Source: Cyclina sinensis (lineage: Eukaryota > Mollusca > Bivalvia > Venerida > Veneridae). Taken from it: a stretch of 64,000 bases of DNA. The translations under genes and the position numbers were made by a program. Where the stretch lies: NCBI GenBank assembly GCA_012932295.1, contig JAAONU010000014.1, positions 33,015,977 to 33,079,976 on the forward strand, written 5' to 3'. Under the pieces are notes generated by a model that ran no database searches, had not been told where the DNA came from, and saw nothing but the letters and a program-made list of their open reading frames with translations. This document shows positions 1 to 10,539 of the stretch, one piece after another. Numbering within the stretch: position 1 is the first letter of the stretch; the number at the start of each line of letters is the position of its first letter.

Positions 1-307
1 AATGAAAAAAAGTCACTTATAAGGTGTATGTTCCCATTAACGTTGGAAAACTTCATTGTTAGATGCACTACGAAAATACATTATGCGCACTTATATCAGT
101 ATGAAGTGGTACAAATATTTCTATTAAAACTAAGTGTAGTTGGTCATACTTAAAGGTAGCCACACCTTGAATAATAAAACATGAGATGCTTGCATGCATA
201 AATAGCCTATTTATGTTGTCAAGAGTGTCTGAAACTTCAAAACACTGCTACTGTGCCAACTGTTATCATATGAAGAGCTAGGCCAGTAGCGGCGACAATG
301 CCAGGTA

Positions 308-1179
308 CAGTGAAGCTCACTTATAACGAACACGGTTAAAATGAAAAAATGGTTATAACAAAAGGAAATCAATTCCCCGACTTTAACCCTTCTTTATTTA
401 TATGCCGCCTCACATGCTTAAAACGAAATTGGTTACAGCGAAAAAACGGTTATAACGTAAGGATTCCGAGGTCCCGAGATACATGTTTTAACGTAAATCT
501 GCACGGTTATAGCAAAATCAATTTTTGACATTTTTTTACAACAAAGAGAAGACAGGTTATTGCCTACTGGTGTTAATTATAACACCTTTATTGATCATGT
601 GTTGAAAAGAGTGCTCGATATGTTTTCACACGTTTTCTTGTGACAAGTTTTAAAAGATGTTAAAAAGGCGTTACAATAATTCGTCGACGTTACTAAAGAA
701 GATGCTTTAGCCTCGGTTTCGACAATACGGTCTATCTTTGAAAAAAGCAGGGAGGTTCCGGAGGACGCATTTCACAATCTGCACAAAGTTGAGATTGCCA
801 TTAATGGGATTTTACCATCGAAACAACCCAAGATTAGTGACTTCTTTATGAAAAACTAACTTTACTTAACAACGTAAAATAATGATGTTGATAGCGTGTT
901 CGTATTGGCGTAATTCTGTTTTTGTAATACTATATATTGATTGAGATTATCACAGTCATTGATTAAAATCATTAAAATCATATCATTATTTTTATTATCT
1001 ACGTTATACTTTTTTAATACAGTAACTTTCTTATAGATCATTGGACCCACTACTATAGCGAAAAATGCGTTATATTCAAGCATTTATATCGAAATTTCGT
1101 TGTATGGATACAACGAATTTCGGATATAACGAAGTAATTTGCTAGGTCCCGAGAAATTCGTTATAAGCATGTTTCACTG
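308..1179 (+). mobile_element. Decayed pogo/Tigger-type DNA transposon with TA target duplication
   Basis: The element starts CAGTGAA and ends TTCACTG, with a TA dinucleotide on each side (306-307 and 1180-1181). Its terminal inverted repeats are about 23 bp with four mismatches and share CTTATAACGAA. The motifs GGTTATAAC and GGTCCCGAGA recur just inside the ends. The 872-bp body keeps only the 3' end of a transposase frame (680-859). Terminal CAGTG and a TA duplication are typical of the Tc1/mariner-pogo superfamily. The internal deletion makes this a non-autonomous relic. Confidence 0.8.
680..859 (+). pseudogene. C-terminal remnant of a Tigger/pogo-like transposase
   Basis: The frame is open from 680 (a stop codon lies at 677) to TAA at 857-859. 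It gives about 59 residues ending QPKISDFFMKN. A basic-hydrophobic tail of the QxKIxDFF type is typical of Tigger/pogo DDE transposase C-termini, and the fragment sits inside matching inverted repeats. The catalytic DDE core and the DNA-binding domain are absent. The family assignment rests on the tail motif and the element context only. Confidence 0.6.
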
Positions 1180-1384
1180 TAATGACATACAACGATTTGC
1201 AGGTTTGCTGTCTAACATTCCGCGATGGAGATAAATCTACCTCAAGACTTTTCAAAAATAAATTCAGTAAGGCCTACAGGAAGTTACTAAATAGTATTCA
1301 ATTTCTTTCAGCATATATCTTAAGTCCGAATATGACTAGGTTTACACTTTTCTTATTGAGGCAATATAAATTGTTTCGTAAATG

Positions 1385-1690
1385 TTATGTTGAACTTTCG
1401 TGGACCTCTGTCATACAGTTCTGCAGGAAGCCGCGTCCAAGATTTTGTCCTGGAGTTGGAGACTGGTCATTTTCTTTCAGTTTTGATAAATATTCTTCCG
1501 ACAACTGAAATCCATTTTTGGATGAAAAATTGTCCATGTGAACAAATCTGAGCGGTTCTTCTTCAAATATTGTGAGCAGGCGTCTTTCCCATGTTTGCAA
1601 CATGCACTTGCGTTGGTTCTCTGAAACAACTCGAGGCGCGTAGCAAATGTTGGGAGCCAGTATTTGTATACCAGTCATCCTAAGCGCATT
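1385..1690 (-). CDS. NQO-like gene, terminal coding exon 3
   Basis: The acceptor is catttcag|AATGCG at 1691/1690. The exon encodes 101 aa in phase 0 and stops at TAA (1387-1385). It contains TGIQILAPNICYAP and LQTWERRLLTIFEEEPL, which align with the C-terminal domain of NQO proteins. The last 20 residues or so diverge, as they do across the family. No convincing poly(A) signal was fixed; the nearest AATAAA on this strand lies inside the Tigger relic. Confidence 0.9.
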   Translation of the reverse strand, partial: NALRMTGIQILAPNICYAPRVVSENQRKCMLQTWERRLLTIFEEEPLRFVHMDNFSSKNGFQLSEEYLSKLKENDQSPTPGQNLGRGFLQNCMTEVHESST

Positions 1691-4600
1691 CTGAAATGTA
1701 TTGAAATCGAAATAAAAAACACTGGCCATGAACGTAGCATCATAATTTATACTCCATATTGTCTAATAATAGTAAATCATCAAGTGTTTTGTTTTCCTAA
1801 ACTGGAATTGAAATAAGCTCCGGGCACAGTAAGTGAAAAGACATTTACAAGAATACTAATGACAAGGAACCGTTTTGGAAATACATGCAATTAGTGATAA
1901 TATTTGTTTCGCATTTAAACATATGCCAAACCAAAGCCTCAAATAAGGCCCTGACTAAACGATCTTTTGTCAGAAATATTAATACACACCTGTATAGGCC
2001 AAAGGATTACATTCATATCGCCAATGATTCCCGAGTTTGAAAAGAATTCTTTTCTTCCATTGGTAGTGAAAGATAACATTATCTTCTTGTTCGCAAAAGG
2101 TCCATTGTCAAACCATTTCTGCTCAGCTATATCAAAAACAATTTTATCCACAAAGCATAGGTCAATCCATCCTTTCAAAATGGCGGGCATACCGAGCCAG
2201 TATATTGGAAACTGAAGTATAATGAGGTCGGCTTTGAGTATCTTGTCAATTTCCGTCCTGATTTCGTCTGGTAGGGTTCCACTTCTGGCTGCGTGTGTTA
2301 ACTCTCCTTGTAAATCAAAAACATCTTTTCTTTTGCGATCTACAATTGAAAGACGAAAAATAGCTCACAGATTAGCAGTGAGAAAACACAAGTTATTTGG
2401 AACAAAAGATATTCCACTCTTAAAAATTTCGATGTATTTCAATATTGATTTTGAATAAAAAAACTACTGCAGTTTTCTTTCGTCATTTTCTGTTGTTGAA
2501 AACACTTTGTGAAAATTTGCACTTAATTTAAAATCCACCAAAGCTTGAAGCAACACATTTTTTTCATTTACATTAGCACGAAGTACTTTAAGTATTTTTT
2601 CAACTAAATAAATTCCTGAATGGCATACAAATAATTACAGCGATAATTTTACGGTTTCTAGCAGCACTGTGTTGCAAAGGATGTTCTAGATTAAAAAGGA
2701 ACAACACAAAGAAGAAGGGCAACAACAGCTGTCAACGACATGTAAATTCTACCAAATACTGTTTTAGAAAATGTCCTTAGGGAAACCTAAAGACAGTGAA
2801 AGTGAAACGCCCAAAAAAGGCGACCCGCGTTGCTACTTATTGTGTTGTTATTATACAAATACGAGGGGTGGGGGAGCGGGGGCGGGGGGCAAGTTAGGAA
2901 ATCTCGGGAGACACTTTCGTTAGCGAAACCTATCGACATACCTGAAACACAACGAAAACTAGAACATGCACAGAGTATCACGTGATCATCGCCTTAACTT
3001 TATCATAATAACTAAGAAGAAGGGTATAGACGTGTTGCTTGCAAAGATGTGTGTAATGTTCTTGCAACAGTTTAAACATATCGCATATCCAGCTTAAACC
3101 AAAATTTCACACTTTAAAAATGATATTTTTATAGGCATTTTTACACAAACTTACAATAATTTGTTAAATTGTGTGTGTTAAAATCCAACTTATAACAGTA
3201 AAAGTAACAATATGTATTAACAAAACATTCATATCTTACCAGTTCTAGCAGTGTATTTTATGTTACATTTTTGTACTATGACCTGTTCAGTAGCAAGTAT
3301 TTAGTTTAATTTAATTTAATGACACTTTAATTTTTCTACAGACAAATATTACGGTTATCAAAATGAATTTTTGCCGATTTTTTTTCGTTGCTTGACACTA
3401 CAGTCAAAATCTATTATAAAATGAATTATTTGCTAAAGAAGGTACATGCCTTAATAATCTGCACGTTTTTTTTTTATCTGAAGTATCGAAGTGCATACTA
3501 CTCTAAACATCTAGTTTTATTTAGATTCTAATCTTTCGTCCTGAAACGAGTTACACATAATAATTAAAAAAATGTTTTTACAGTTGAGGTCGTTCAATTT
3601 TTCCCCTTAATTAATGAAGTCCGTGATGGAACGACATTTTTAACATACGACATACAAAAGCTAAGTGAACACTGGTCCGTAAATCACATAAATCTGACAC
3701 AATACTTTGAAATCATTTATAAATGTGAAAGTTTCAATGTCTGTTATCAAACAGTCGACCACACTTGTTGCTATCGCTTTATTTCTGTTTATACAAAGTT
3801 AAGAGCGGATCAGTGGTCCAGTGGTAACGCGCTGGATTGATAATCCAGGAGTCGCGAGTTCAATCTCCCGCTCCTCCACAAACATCAATAATTGTCTATA
3901 AGATGAGTCGTTAATCCGAGGTTTAATCTATCTTTATACTGAGCATAATATTTTTTAAAGAACCATGTGTGTCTCTGGAATGGGATATTTTCGGTATCTT
4001 GCACTATTCCGCTCTGCACAACCTAAAATAACTAACCTCTGCAGGGATCGTCGGTCATATGGGTAGCCGGGACCGACGATAAATAAACTCAGATAGACAT
4101 AAAGTTAGTCGGACATAACCTCATCCGTTAATATATTTTGTCACCATGTTTTGGTGTGTAGTTATATTGAATCATAAATGATCCACCTGAACGCTTGATA
4201 ATGCCATTTTTTTTTTGCAATGAAATAATGCTTCCTGACCAGTATGATCAAATGTATTTATACAGGTATACGTCTGAACTATTAATGTCAAAAGAATAAG
4301 CATGTTTAAATATCAATGTGCATTGTACTTAAACAAATTTCGTGTATATGTATGGAGTACGTGGTTACTTCGTTTATTTATCTTATTGTATGTATTTACA
4401 TTGACCTCTGAGTTGTTAGTATGTCAAGGTATTTTCCTTCACATACATTGTAGTTTTATATTCCACGTCCACATTTCTTGTTTTTATGTTTTGCTTTCTT
4501 TTGGGAATAAGCTGATTTAGAGAGGGGTAAACAAAGACCAAAGTATCTTTAAATCTAACGTGAACGTCTAGATATATATGAACAAATACAACCATTATTC

Positions 4601-5271
4601 AGATCATTTCTTTGATTAACACGTATGCTTTTTATGGCACACAAAAATGGCACTACAATTTCTACTTTCAGTTTGGATGCACTTAGTAAACAAACAAAAT
4701 ACGTGTACACACCTGAAAAAAACAACTCATCAGTCGGTTTAGTATCCGTTTCATACCTATGTTTATCGTTGATTCATTGAATGAAGTACAAAAAAAGCCG
4801 CAGGTAAGCACACAACTTGTCTACGGACGATGTACCATCTGTGAACCACATCTTACGCCTTTTTTGGTGCTATTGACTGATTAGGCATACTTAAGATTAT
4901 CTTGGGCACAATTTGTTCGTCGGGACTTGATTTCGTCGGTTACGTGAACCACGAAATCTACGAAAATTAATCCCCCACGAATATTAATGATTTCACAGTA
5001 TATTTAGAGATTTAGAGAAGAAGCATGTCTAAAAGAAAAAAGGTATAAATGACTGAAAACTGACGAAATATAAATTGATATAAAAGAATTACCTACCTGT
5101 AAAAATATCTTTGAAAGCCGCTGGGTTAAACTTCAGCTCGTAGAGATCAGACACATTCACATTATGACCTTGACCTTTGAGTACCTCGACGGCCACGTCC
5201 TTCAAAGCTCCTGTAAAAGATTTAGGTTCCTGGTGTGCGTAGACAATTAAAACGGACTTCTTTTCTTCCAT
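1385..5271 (-). CDS. NAD(P)H/dihydronicotinamide quinone oxidoreductase, NQO1/NQO2-like (join 5271..5097, 2339..1990, 1690..1385)
   Basis: Three exons joined at GT-AG introns encode 276 aa, against 274 in human NQO1. The family makes cytosolic FAD-containing homodimers that reduce quinones by two electrons. Recognisable blocks are SVLIVYAHQEPKSF (residues 6-19, flavin-binding start), QFPIYW-GMPAILKGW (about 101-116), the TTNG loop (150-153), GDMNVILWPIQ (165-175) and a C-terminal ILAPNICYAP block. FDI at 127-129 resembles NQO2 (Phe126/Ile128) rather than NQO1 (Tyr126/Tyr128). NQO1 Tyr155 and His161 are replaced by Phe158 and Ile164. I chose ATG 5269-5271 because it has a good Kozak context (GCAATGG) and starts where NQO proteins usually start. 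An in-frame ATG at 5401-5403 would add 44 unrelated residues. The split between NQO1 and NQO2 cannot be settled by eye. Confidence 0.92.
1990..2339 (-). CDS. NQO-like gene, coding exon 2
   Basis: This exon completes codon 59 and adds 116 codons. The acceptor is a pyrimidine-rich tract ending ttgtag|ATCGC, and the donor is ATACAG|gtgtgt. It holds the QFP-YW-PAILKGW core, the FDI segment, the TTNG loop and the GDMNVILWPIQ block. The two substituted catalytic positions (Phe158, Ile164) are in this exon. The exon ends on a whole codon. Confidence 0.92.
3802..4102 (+). mobile_element. tRNA-derived SINE, near full length
   Basis: The element opens with a tRNA-like head (about 3802-3878). That head has an anticodon arm CTGGA-TTGATAA-TCCAG (GAT, Ile-like) and a B-box-like GAGTTCAATC that lacks one T-loop base. 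The body and tail (about 3900-4085) match the second copy at 37422-37620. Shared blocks include GTGTCTCTGGAATGGGAT, ATCTTGCACTA and ACCGACGATAAATAA. The direct repeat AAAGTTA at 3795-3801 and 4103-4109 is the probable target duplication. SINEs with conserved central domains are widespread in molluscs; the superfamily is not assigned here. Confidence 0.75.
4905..5002. repeat. Short dispersed repeat, MITE-like
   Basis: The segment mixes ACGAAATC, CGAAAATTAATCCCC and CACGAATATTAATGATTTCACAGTA motifs in short inverted arrangements. It resembles short non-autonomous repeats common in marine invertebrate genomes. The ends are not defined and no second copy is in this window. Confidence 0.35.
5097..5271 (-). 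CDS. NQO-like gene, coding exon 1
   Basis: This exon encodes residues 1-58 plus the first base of codon 59. It carries the N-terminal flavodoxin-like strand KSVLIVYAHQEPKSF. The donor is ACAG|gtaggt at 5097/5096. The frame is open upstream to 5403, so the 5' UTR boundary is not visible. Confidence 0.9.
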
Positions 5272-5859
5272 TGCTATTTTCTCACTACGTCTACACTCTG
5301 GGTATGTTACGTATTCACTCGAAAAACAATCCGCGTTATCAGTATGAAAAATAAAAACCAACGGTCGTGTAATACCGCGAGACCTGTTTGTATGGAACAC
5401 CAAATCTACATAAACGCAATTATTTTCTTGAATTCAATAAATTCTCGATGTAAAAGATAAGATGTTTCCTGTAAAAGAATTACTGCGCGTTTCAATCCAT
5501 TTAAAGCTCTTTCTAAAACAATAACGCACGAAACATTTCGTATTTAGTTAAATTGCAGCGAGGTTCAAATCTACGGAAGCACAGAAGGGGCATGCGGGAA
5601 TTTTTTATTATCTCATGGACATGCGATAGTAAAATACAAATACAAAAAAAACTCGTTAATTACATGGATGGTGAAAGGAATAACATATCAAACCTGATGT
5701 GTTTCAAAATATAGTTTTCTATTGGTTTGTACCTATAGATCATCTTTAAATTAATGGAGTGTAGCCGGCAATGACAACATGGTTCTTTGGTGCAACACAA
5801 ACTAATCATTAGTGCCATCATGTTTTGAGATCTGACCGTTCAACCACGCAAGAAATGAA
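5272..5859. other. Region upstream of the NQO-like gene
   Basis: This is the expected 5' UTR and promoter side of the NQO-like gene. An open extension of the exon 1 frame reaches 5403. I see no clear TATA box or antioxidant-response element that I would defend, and no gene. Confidence 0.4.
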
Positions 5860-6467
5860 TGGGGAATTTTTCACAAAAGCAATATTAAGTAAAAGTAAAT
5901 CAAGGGCAATAACTCCACCTAAAATATCCGAATCGTATAAGTCTAAGAATATGCATTGTGGCACATGATAATGATCATATTGTGAAAAGTTGGTGATAAT
6001 CGATTGAGAAATATAGGAGGAGTTGTGCAAAGAAGCAGTATTAAATAAAATTCAACCGAAAGGGCAATACCTCTACCAAAAATGATCAAAATGCAAAAGC
6101 CTAAATATATGTACCGTGGCATTTGATTATAATCATTCTATGAACGTCTGTGAACATCATATGAGAATTGTAGGAGGATTTGCGCACAGAAGCAATATAC
6201 AAATAATATTTCACAAAGGGCACTAACTCTGCCAAAATTATCGAATCATGGAAGCCTGATAATATGCGCTGCGGCATTTCCTAATGATCATTCTGTGAAA
6301 GTTTGGTAAAAATCGCATGAGAAATGTAGGAGAAGTTGCGCACAGAAGAATATTAAGTAAAATTAAACAGGGCGCAATAACTCCACCAAATATAATCGAA
6401 TCGTAAAATCCTGAGCATATGCGCTGCGGCACTTATGGCCATTCTTTGAAAGTTTGGTGAAAAACAG
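5860..6467. repeat. Tandem array of about 155-bp units, left part
   Basis: About four diverged units carry the phrases GGGCAATAACTCCACC, GAATATGC-TG-GGCA and GAAGCAATATTAA. The GAAGCA landmark falls near 6030, 6185 and 6341. The array breaks at 6467 and resumes at 7648, which brackets the inserted element 6468-7647. Confidence 0.7.
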
Positions 6468-7647
6468 ACCGTTTAATGTTGTTTTTCTTTCGCGAGATGA
6501 ATATTTTTGCTATATTTTCGTGACTGTCGTGAATTCGCTAAAAAAACAAACGCCAAAAAAAATCCCAACTTTATTTTCGCGAAGTGTACTTTCCGTCGTA
6601 TCGTTAGACTGTACGGTACGCTTGATTAAAACTGCCGCGGCAATTTCTTTATGTTCCGGGTTAATCGAGTGTATCGCATAGTGCACAAAGTTAGCAATCG
6701 CTTTAAGGGGGTAAGATAAGTACCGCTGCAATTAACGGCTCATGTTCTGTTGAATGAATTTGAGCCTTCGTTATGTAGTTGTTTATGTTCCTGCAATAAA
6801 ATTGTGAGTACAATTCAGCCCTTTGTTCGTAGTTTTTTTTTTCCAACATGTATACTGTCACATCAAAACGGTTGTGTACGCTTGCACTACAACATGTCTA
6901 TGTTAAGATATATTGAAGTAAACAAAACAAAACAAAAATGAAAACGGACGCTTCGAAAGTGCATCAAGAGCAGGGTGTAAACCTCGCTTCGGTTCAGCTA
7001 GATTTGTCGTTTACTGGGCTGAAATCCTTGGGTGCGAAGTGGCTAAGCGACTTGTATTTCTATTTAAAAGACAACTCTGATATTGCGCAATGCTTGAATG
7101 TGTCAGTAAACTGGACTGTGGACTGTAAATAGCATTCGTATGAATGATAAAGAACCAAAAGGACGTTTTTTTCTAAAGCATATATCATTGTAAAATGTTT
7201 AACTACATATATATTTTTCCAGATAAATGTATGCTAAAGTTCAGATGCATTTTAATAATTTCGCTCGAAATTAAGATATTTTTTTCACCCTTGTCTCCTT
7301 CGACCATTATCAGTTGCGTCTCTTCGACCACTTGGACATTTGGAAAAAAAGTTTTCTCCCGTTGATTACTCCGACCATTCTCAGTTGTCTCCCTTCTTAT
7401 GCGTTGTCCATTTGTAAACATACTGATGTAAAGAAAAACGTCGTCGAAATCTAGCGGTTCTTATTCAGTCAAGATTACAGGAAATGTAACAGAGCTTAAG
7501 CAAATTGCCCAATATATATGCACCGCAACCAGTAAAAACGCGAAAATTAATTTCTGCGGGCAACAGTTTGGTAAAAGTTTTCGCAAAAATTTAAATTATG
7601 GCAAAATCGCGAAAAAATTCGGTCGGGAAAAAAAACCTTTATACGGT
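6468..7647. mobile_element. TIR-bounded DNA element inserted in a tandem array
   Basis: The left end reads ACCGTTTAATGTTGTTTTTC. The right end, reverse complemented, reads ACCGTATAAAGGTTTTTTTT, so the inverted repeats are about 20 bp and degenerate. Both ends continue into TCGCG-rich AT sequence. The flanks belong to one 155-bp repeat monomer, which marks the 1180-bp insertion. No clean target duplication remains. A short coding relic lies inside (6938-7132). Confidence 0.6.
6938..7132 (+). pseudogene. Short open frame inside the TIR element, possible coding relic
   Basis: This is a 64-codon frame from ATG to TAG with less AT-biased codon use than its surroundings. It contains LDLSFTGLKSLGAKWLSDLY, a leucine- and tryptophan-rich phrase resembling C-terminal fragments of transposon-encoded or hypothetical invertebrate proteins. 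I cannot name the family. It is too short to be an active transposase, and its N-terminus may come from a lost exon. Confidence 0.35.
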
Positions 7648-7745
7648 ATGAGAATTGTAGGAGGAATTCCGAAAAGAAGCAATATTAAGTAAGATAAAGC
7701 ACAGAGAAATAACTCTGCCAAAAATGATCAAATTGCAAAAGCTTG
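7648..7745. repeat. Tandem array of about 155-bp units, right remnant
   Basis: GTATGAGAATTGTAGGAGG and GAAGCAATATTAAGTAA match the monomers at 5860-6467. This is the other half of the monomer split by the inserted element. Confidence 0.65.
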
Positions 7746-8404
7746 ATATATCTATATCCCACTCTTTGAGGGCATAAATGTACTTATTTAATTCGTTTTT
7801 GCCTCTGATGTTGACAGGACGAAACGGGGAAAACACGAAAAACAGGATGCAAAACAAGAATGATATACTTGCATGCGCGAAATAAATGTTTGTCATGCTT
7901 TTGCCTTTAGAAAACACGAAACCATAATCGTTGTTGATGCTTTCGATTTTTTTACAATGTATCGCGCTTGGAAAAGAGAAAAATATTTAATCAAGAGTGA
8001 TAATCTACATTGATCGCTGTTAATGTACTAACAGTAAAACGAAACTTCAGTTCTATTATTAACAGTCAAAACTGGAAAAAAAAGTCGGCAAAAAAAAAAA
8101 CACTACAACAAGCAAACAACAAACAAGCAGACGTAAAATACAGTACAAAAAATTATAAACACTCGCCCACGAAATATTTGATACATGTGTATAAGCGAAA
8201 AATAAGAGTTTAATTATTCCGTCGGAATAATAAGTCGCTTTGATCTACCTACATTTATTTTCGTTTGTTTAAATAAACTTTGCTGAATTGAACTGTATCA
8301 AATTTGATTCGACAAAAGTAAGAAATAAAAATGATTCTGCTTCTATTTAATGCAAGAGAATGATTTTAGTCTTCGTGTTCAAATGTTCATTAAATCACAT
8401 TCTA
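7746..8404. other. AT-rich spacer
   Basis: The spacer contains A-rich tracts near 8070-8110. I see no gene, RNA or clear repeat in it. Confidence 0.5.
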
Positions 8405-8668
8405 ACACATTTCACCTACCTTTCAGAGGAGAAAACATACTTCACCTATCTGTTACTGCAGAAAACACACTTCACCTACCTGTAAGTGTAGAAAAACACG
8501 ATTCACCTACCTGTGAGTGTAGAAAACACACTTCACCTACCTGTGAGTGTAGAAAACACGCTTCACCTACCTGTGAGTGTAGAAAACACGCTTCACCTAC
8601 CTGTGAGTGTAGAAAAAACACTTCACCTACCTGTGAGTGTAGAAAGCACGCTTCACCTACCTGTGAGA
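8405..8668. repeat. 30-bp minisatellite, about nine units
   Basis: The unit is GAAAACACGCTTCACCTACC followed by TGTGAGTGTA. TTCACCT recurs at about 8411, 8441, 8471, 8502, 8532, 8562, 8592, 8622 and 8652. Because 30 is a multiple of three, two plus-strand frames stay open (repeat peptide ENTLHLPVSV). That is a by-product of the period and not evidence of a gene. The minus strand repeats CAG|GTAGGT, a splice-donor-like sequence. Confidence 0.9.
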
Positions 8669-8949
8669 GACGGATGCACTCATTTTGGAGACGAAAGGTA
8701 ATCGATGAGTGCTAGAAGACTGGATTTTTTAAGCCAAACTTGTCTGGTCCTTTTCGAGAAATAAACCAATTGGAGATTTTGTTCATATCTTGGACACTAC
8801 CGACGCATAGGAAATTGACATATATCTCTGTTTCATCTGTAGTTGATCAAAGTACATTGATTAGGAGCACATATTGGCTTCAGTTCCAGTGGAAACCAGC
8901 GACGCTTGCATTAGAAACGGTAAAAGTAAATTAAGGGTATAATAATTCA

Positions 8950-9720
8950 GACACAATGCATACATCAAGGACGCCATCAATTTATTTTCAAGTTGTTTCA
9001 ATAAACAAGTACTTTGGCTGTGGGTCTGCTGTTAAACAAACGTCAGAAGCAATATTACATTTCCTGTTTGAGGATTTTCAAGGACCTTATATTTTATATA
9101 AATAAAACCTATGGGACGGAGTCAATTTTGATCTAGCAGTTTGTGAGATGTCATTCTAAGCAATATGTTGGTAAAAATCTATCGTCTATTGCCATAGCTG
9201 CCATTTTATGCATTAAGTGGAACCATATGAGCAATTTTAATATAAATTATGACGATAATTCCTATTAAATTAAATGCCATTTCAATGTATATTTCTTTTT
9301 ATAAGCTCTGGTGCGGCCTACGTGCAGTGGAGTAGAACTTTTGAGCGAATATAGAAAAGGGAAATATACTGATTTTTTAAAAATAAAATTTGATAAAAAA
9401 TACCTTGAGGATGAGTAGAAAGTCTTTTGAAAAAATGGCATAGCGGTTTGTAACAAGATGTCATATGAAGCCAAATATTTATCTATATAATAATAAATAA
9501 AAAATAAATTTATTTTTTGCTCCAGTGGCCGATTTGTGGAATGGAGCGGAACGATTTGTGAAAATTGAATAAAGGGTTTTATGAGGAACATTTCTGTGAA
9601 TTGTGGTGGAAAATGACCTTTCAGTTTATGAGGTGATGTAATTTGAATTTCTTTCTATTTTTTACCTTTTGCTGGCCTAAGTGCAATGGAGCGGAACAGA
9701 ATGATTGTTTGACAAGATAA
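8950..9720. repeat. Decayed copies of the 'GCCATTTTGTGCAATGGAGC' repeat family
   Basis: Units carry CTGCCATTTTATGC, GGAACCATATGAGCAATTTTAAT and GTGCAATGGAGCGGAACAG. The same family forms the arrays at 13150-15460, 33858-34457 and 37241-38242. These copies are diverged and have no intact end. Confidence 0.6.
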
Positions 9721-10539
9721 TGGATAGGATTAAAAATAACTCTTCCATACTGATCTATCTAAAGTAACCCTTGTTAAGAGATTTTTCCACTTATTAAGTA
9801 ATAATCATATGAATTTTATAGTTAAAGGCAAATGGTTGAAGACGTTTTTTCTCCAGTGAGTATAACCCAATGAATTATTGATGATTCTCTTTGAAACTTT
9901 TAAGGGTAATTTGTTTGGCATTGTAACTTTAACACAGTTATAATTTATTTTGAAGGTAGGATTCGTATAGAATAGAGGCTGTGAAGTGAAATCTTCAGCA
10001 TTAAGAAACCGAAGCAAGGGAGCGTAGCTACCGACTTCATAGTCTTTATCCGACTTAGTGTTTGGCCCTCCCATTTTGATCTTTCAAGTTTTTTTCGTTG
10101 ACTCCTTTATTTGGAACATACCTATCCGTTAGTGAAGCTCCCCCACTTGTGCACCGACACGTCTGCGCAGACAATATGTTTATGCACGTAAAAATAGAAT
10201 AGTGCTATAAGTACAAGCATCTACGAGTGTAAGTGGAGAAATCGCAATTCTTCACGGATAAATCTTTCAGAAATTTAAATATCTGTACTTTCTGATTGGC
10301 TTAAGAAGTAGACTATCTGACGTTTTTACAAATTTAATAAAGCGTGATCTTACAACTCCTATGTAAGACGAGCCATAGACGTTGGCATCATTAACAGTCA
10401 TTCTGACGTCACGCTAATGACATAAGCTATTTATTCCGAAAGATCTATGGATCAGTATTAAAAAATAGAGGAAACTGAAGTTTTTTCTTGTTCGATAAGG
10501 CGACCCCGGATTTGCCCGGAAGGTCGCCCGAGTCTCTTC
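9721..10539. other. Spacer with one unrecognised minus-strand open frame (10074-9805)
   Basis: The minus strand has an 89-codon frame beginning MGGPNTKSDKDYEVGSYAPL. Its composition is protein-like, but I recognise no motif and see no supporting splice signals or partner exon. I treat it as unproven. The rest is non-coding AT-rich sequence. Confidence 0.3.

Larger units (their letters stand above)
2340..5096 (-). other. Intron 1 of the NQO-like gene
   Basis: This 2.76-kb intron lies between exons 1 and 2. It is AT-rich and holds a full-length tRNA-derived SINE (3802-4102) and a dispersed repeat (about 4905-5002). A G-rich patch lies at about 2860-2893. I see no further exon in it. Confidence 0.75.

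Noticed and set aside
862..1083. 73-codon minus-strand open frame
   Set aside because: It lies in the AT-rich 3' part of the Tigger relic and has no coding features.
3802..3880. A functional tRNA-Ile(GAT) gene
   Set aside because: The T loop is one base short, the acceptor has a mismatch, and the sequence continues into a SINE body shared with another copy.
8405..8668. Regular 30-bp repeats that resemble a CRISPR array
   Set aside because: There are no variable spacers: the units are contiguous and nearly identical, and the window is eukaryotic.
9805..10074. 89-codon minus-strand frame as a real gene
   Set aside because: The composition is plausible, but no motif, splice partner or conserved context was visible; kept only as an unproven note.
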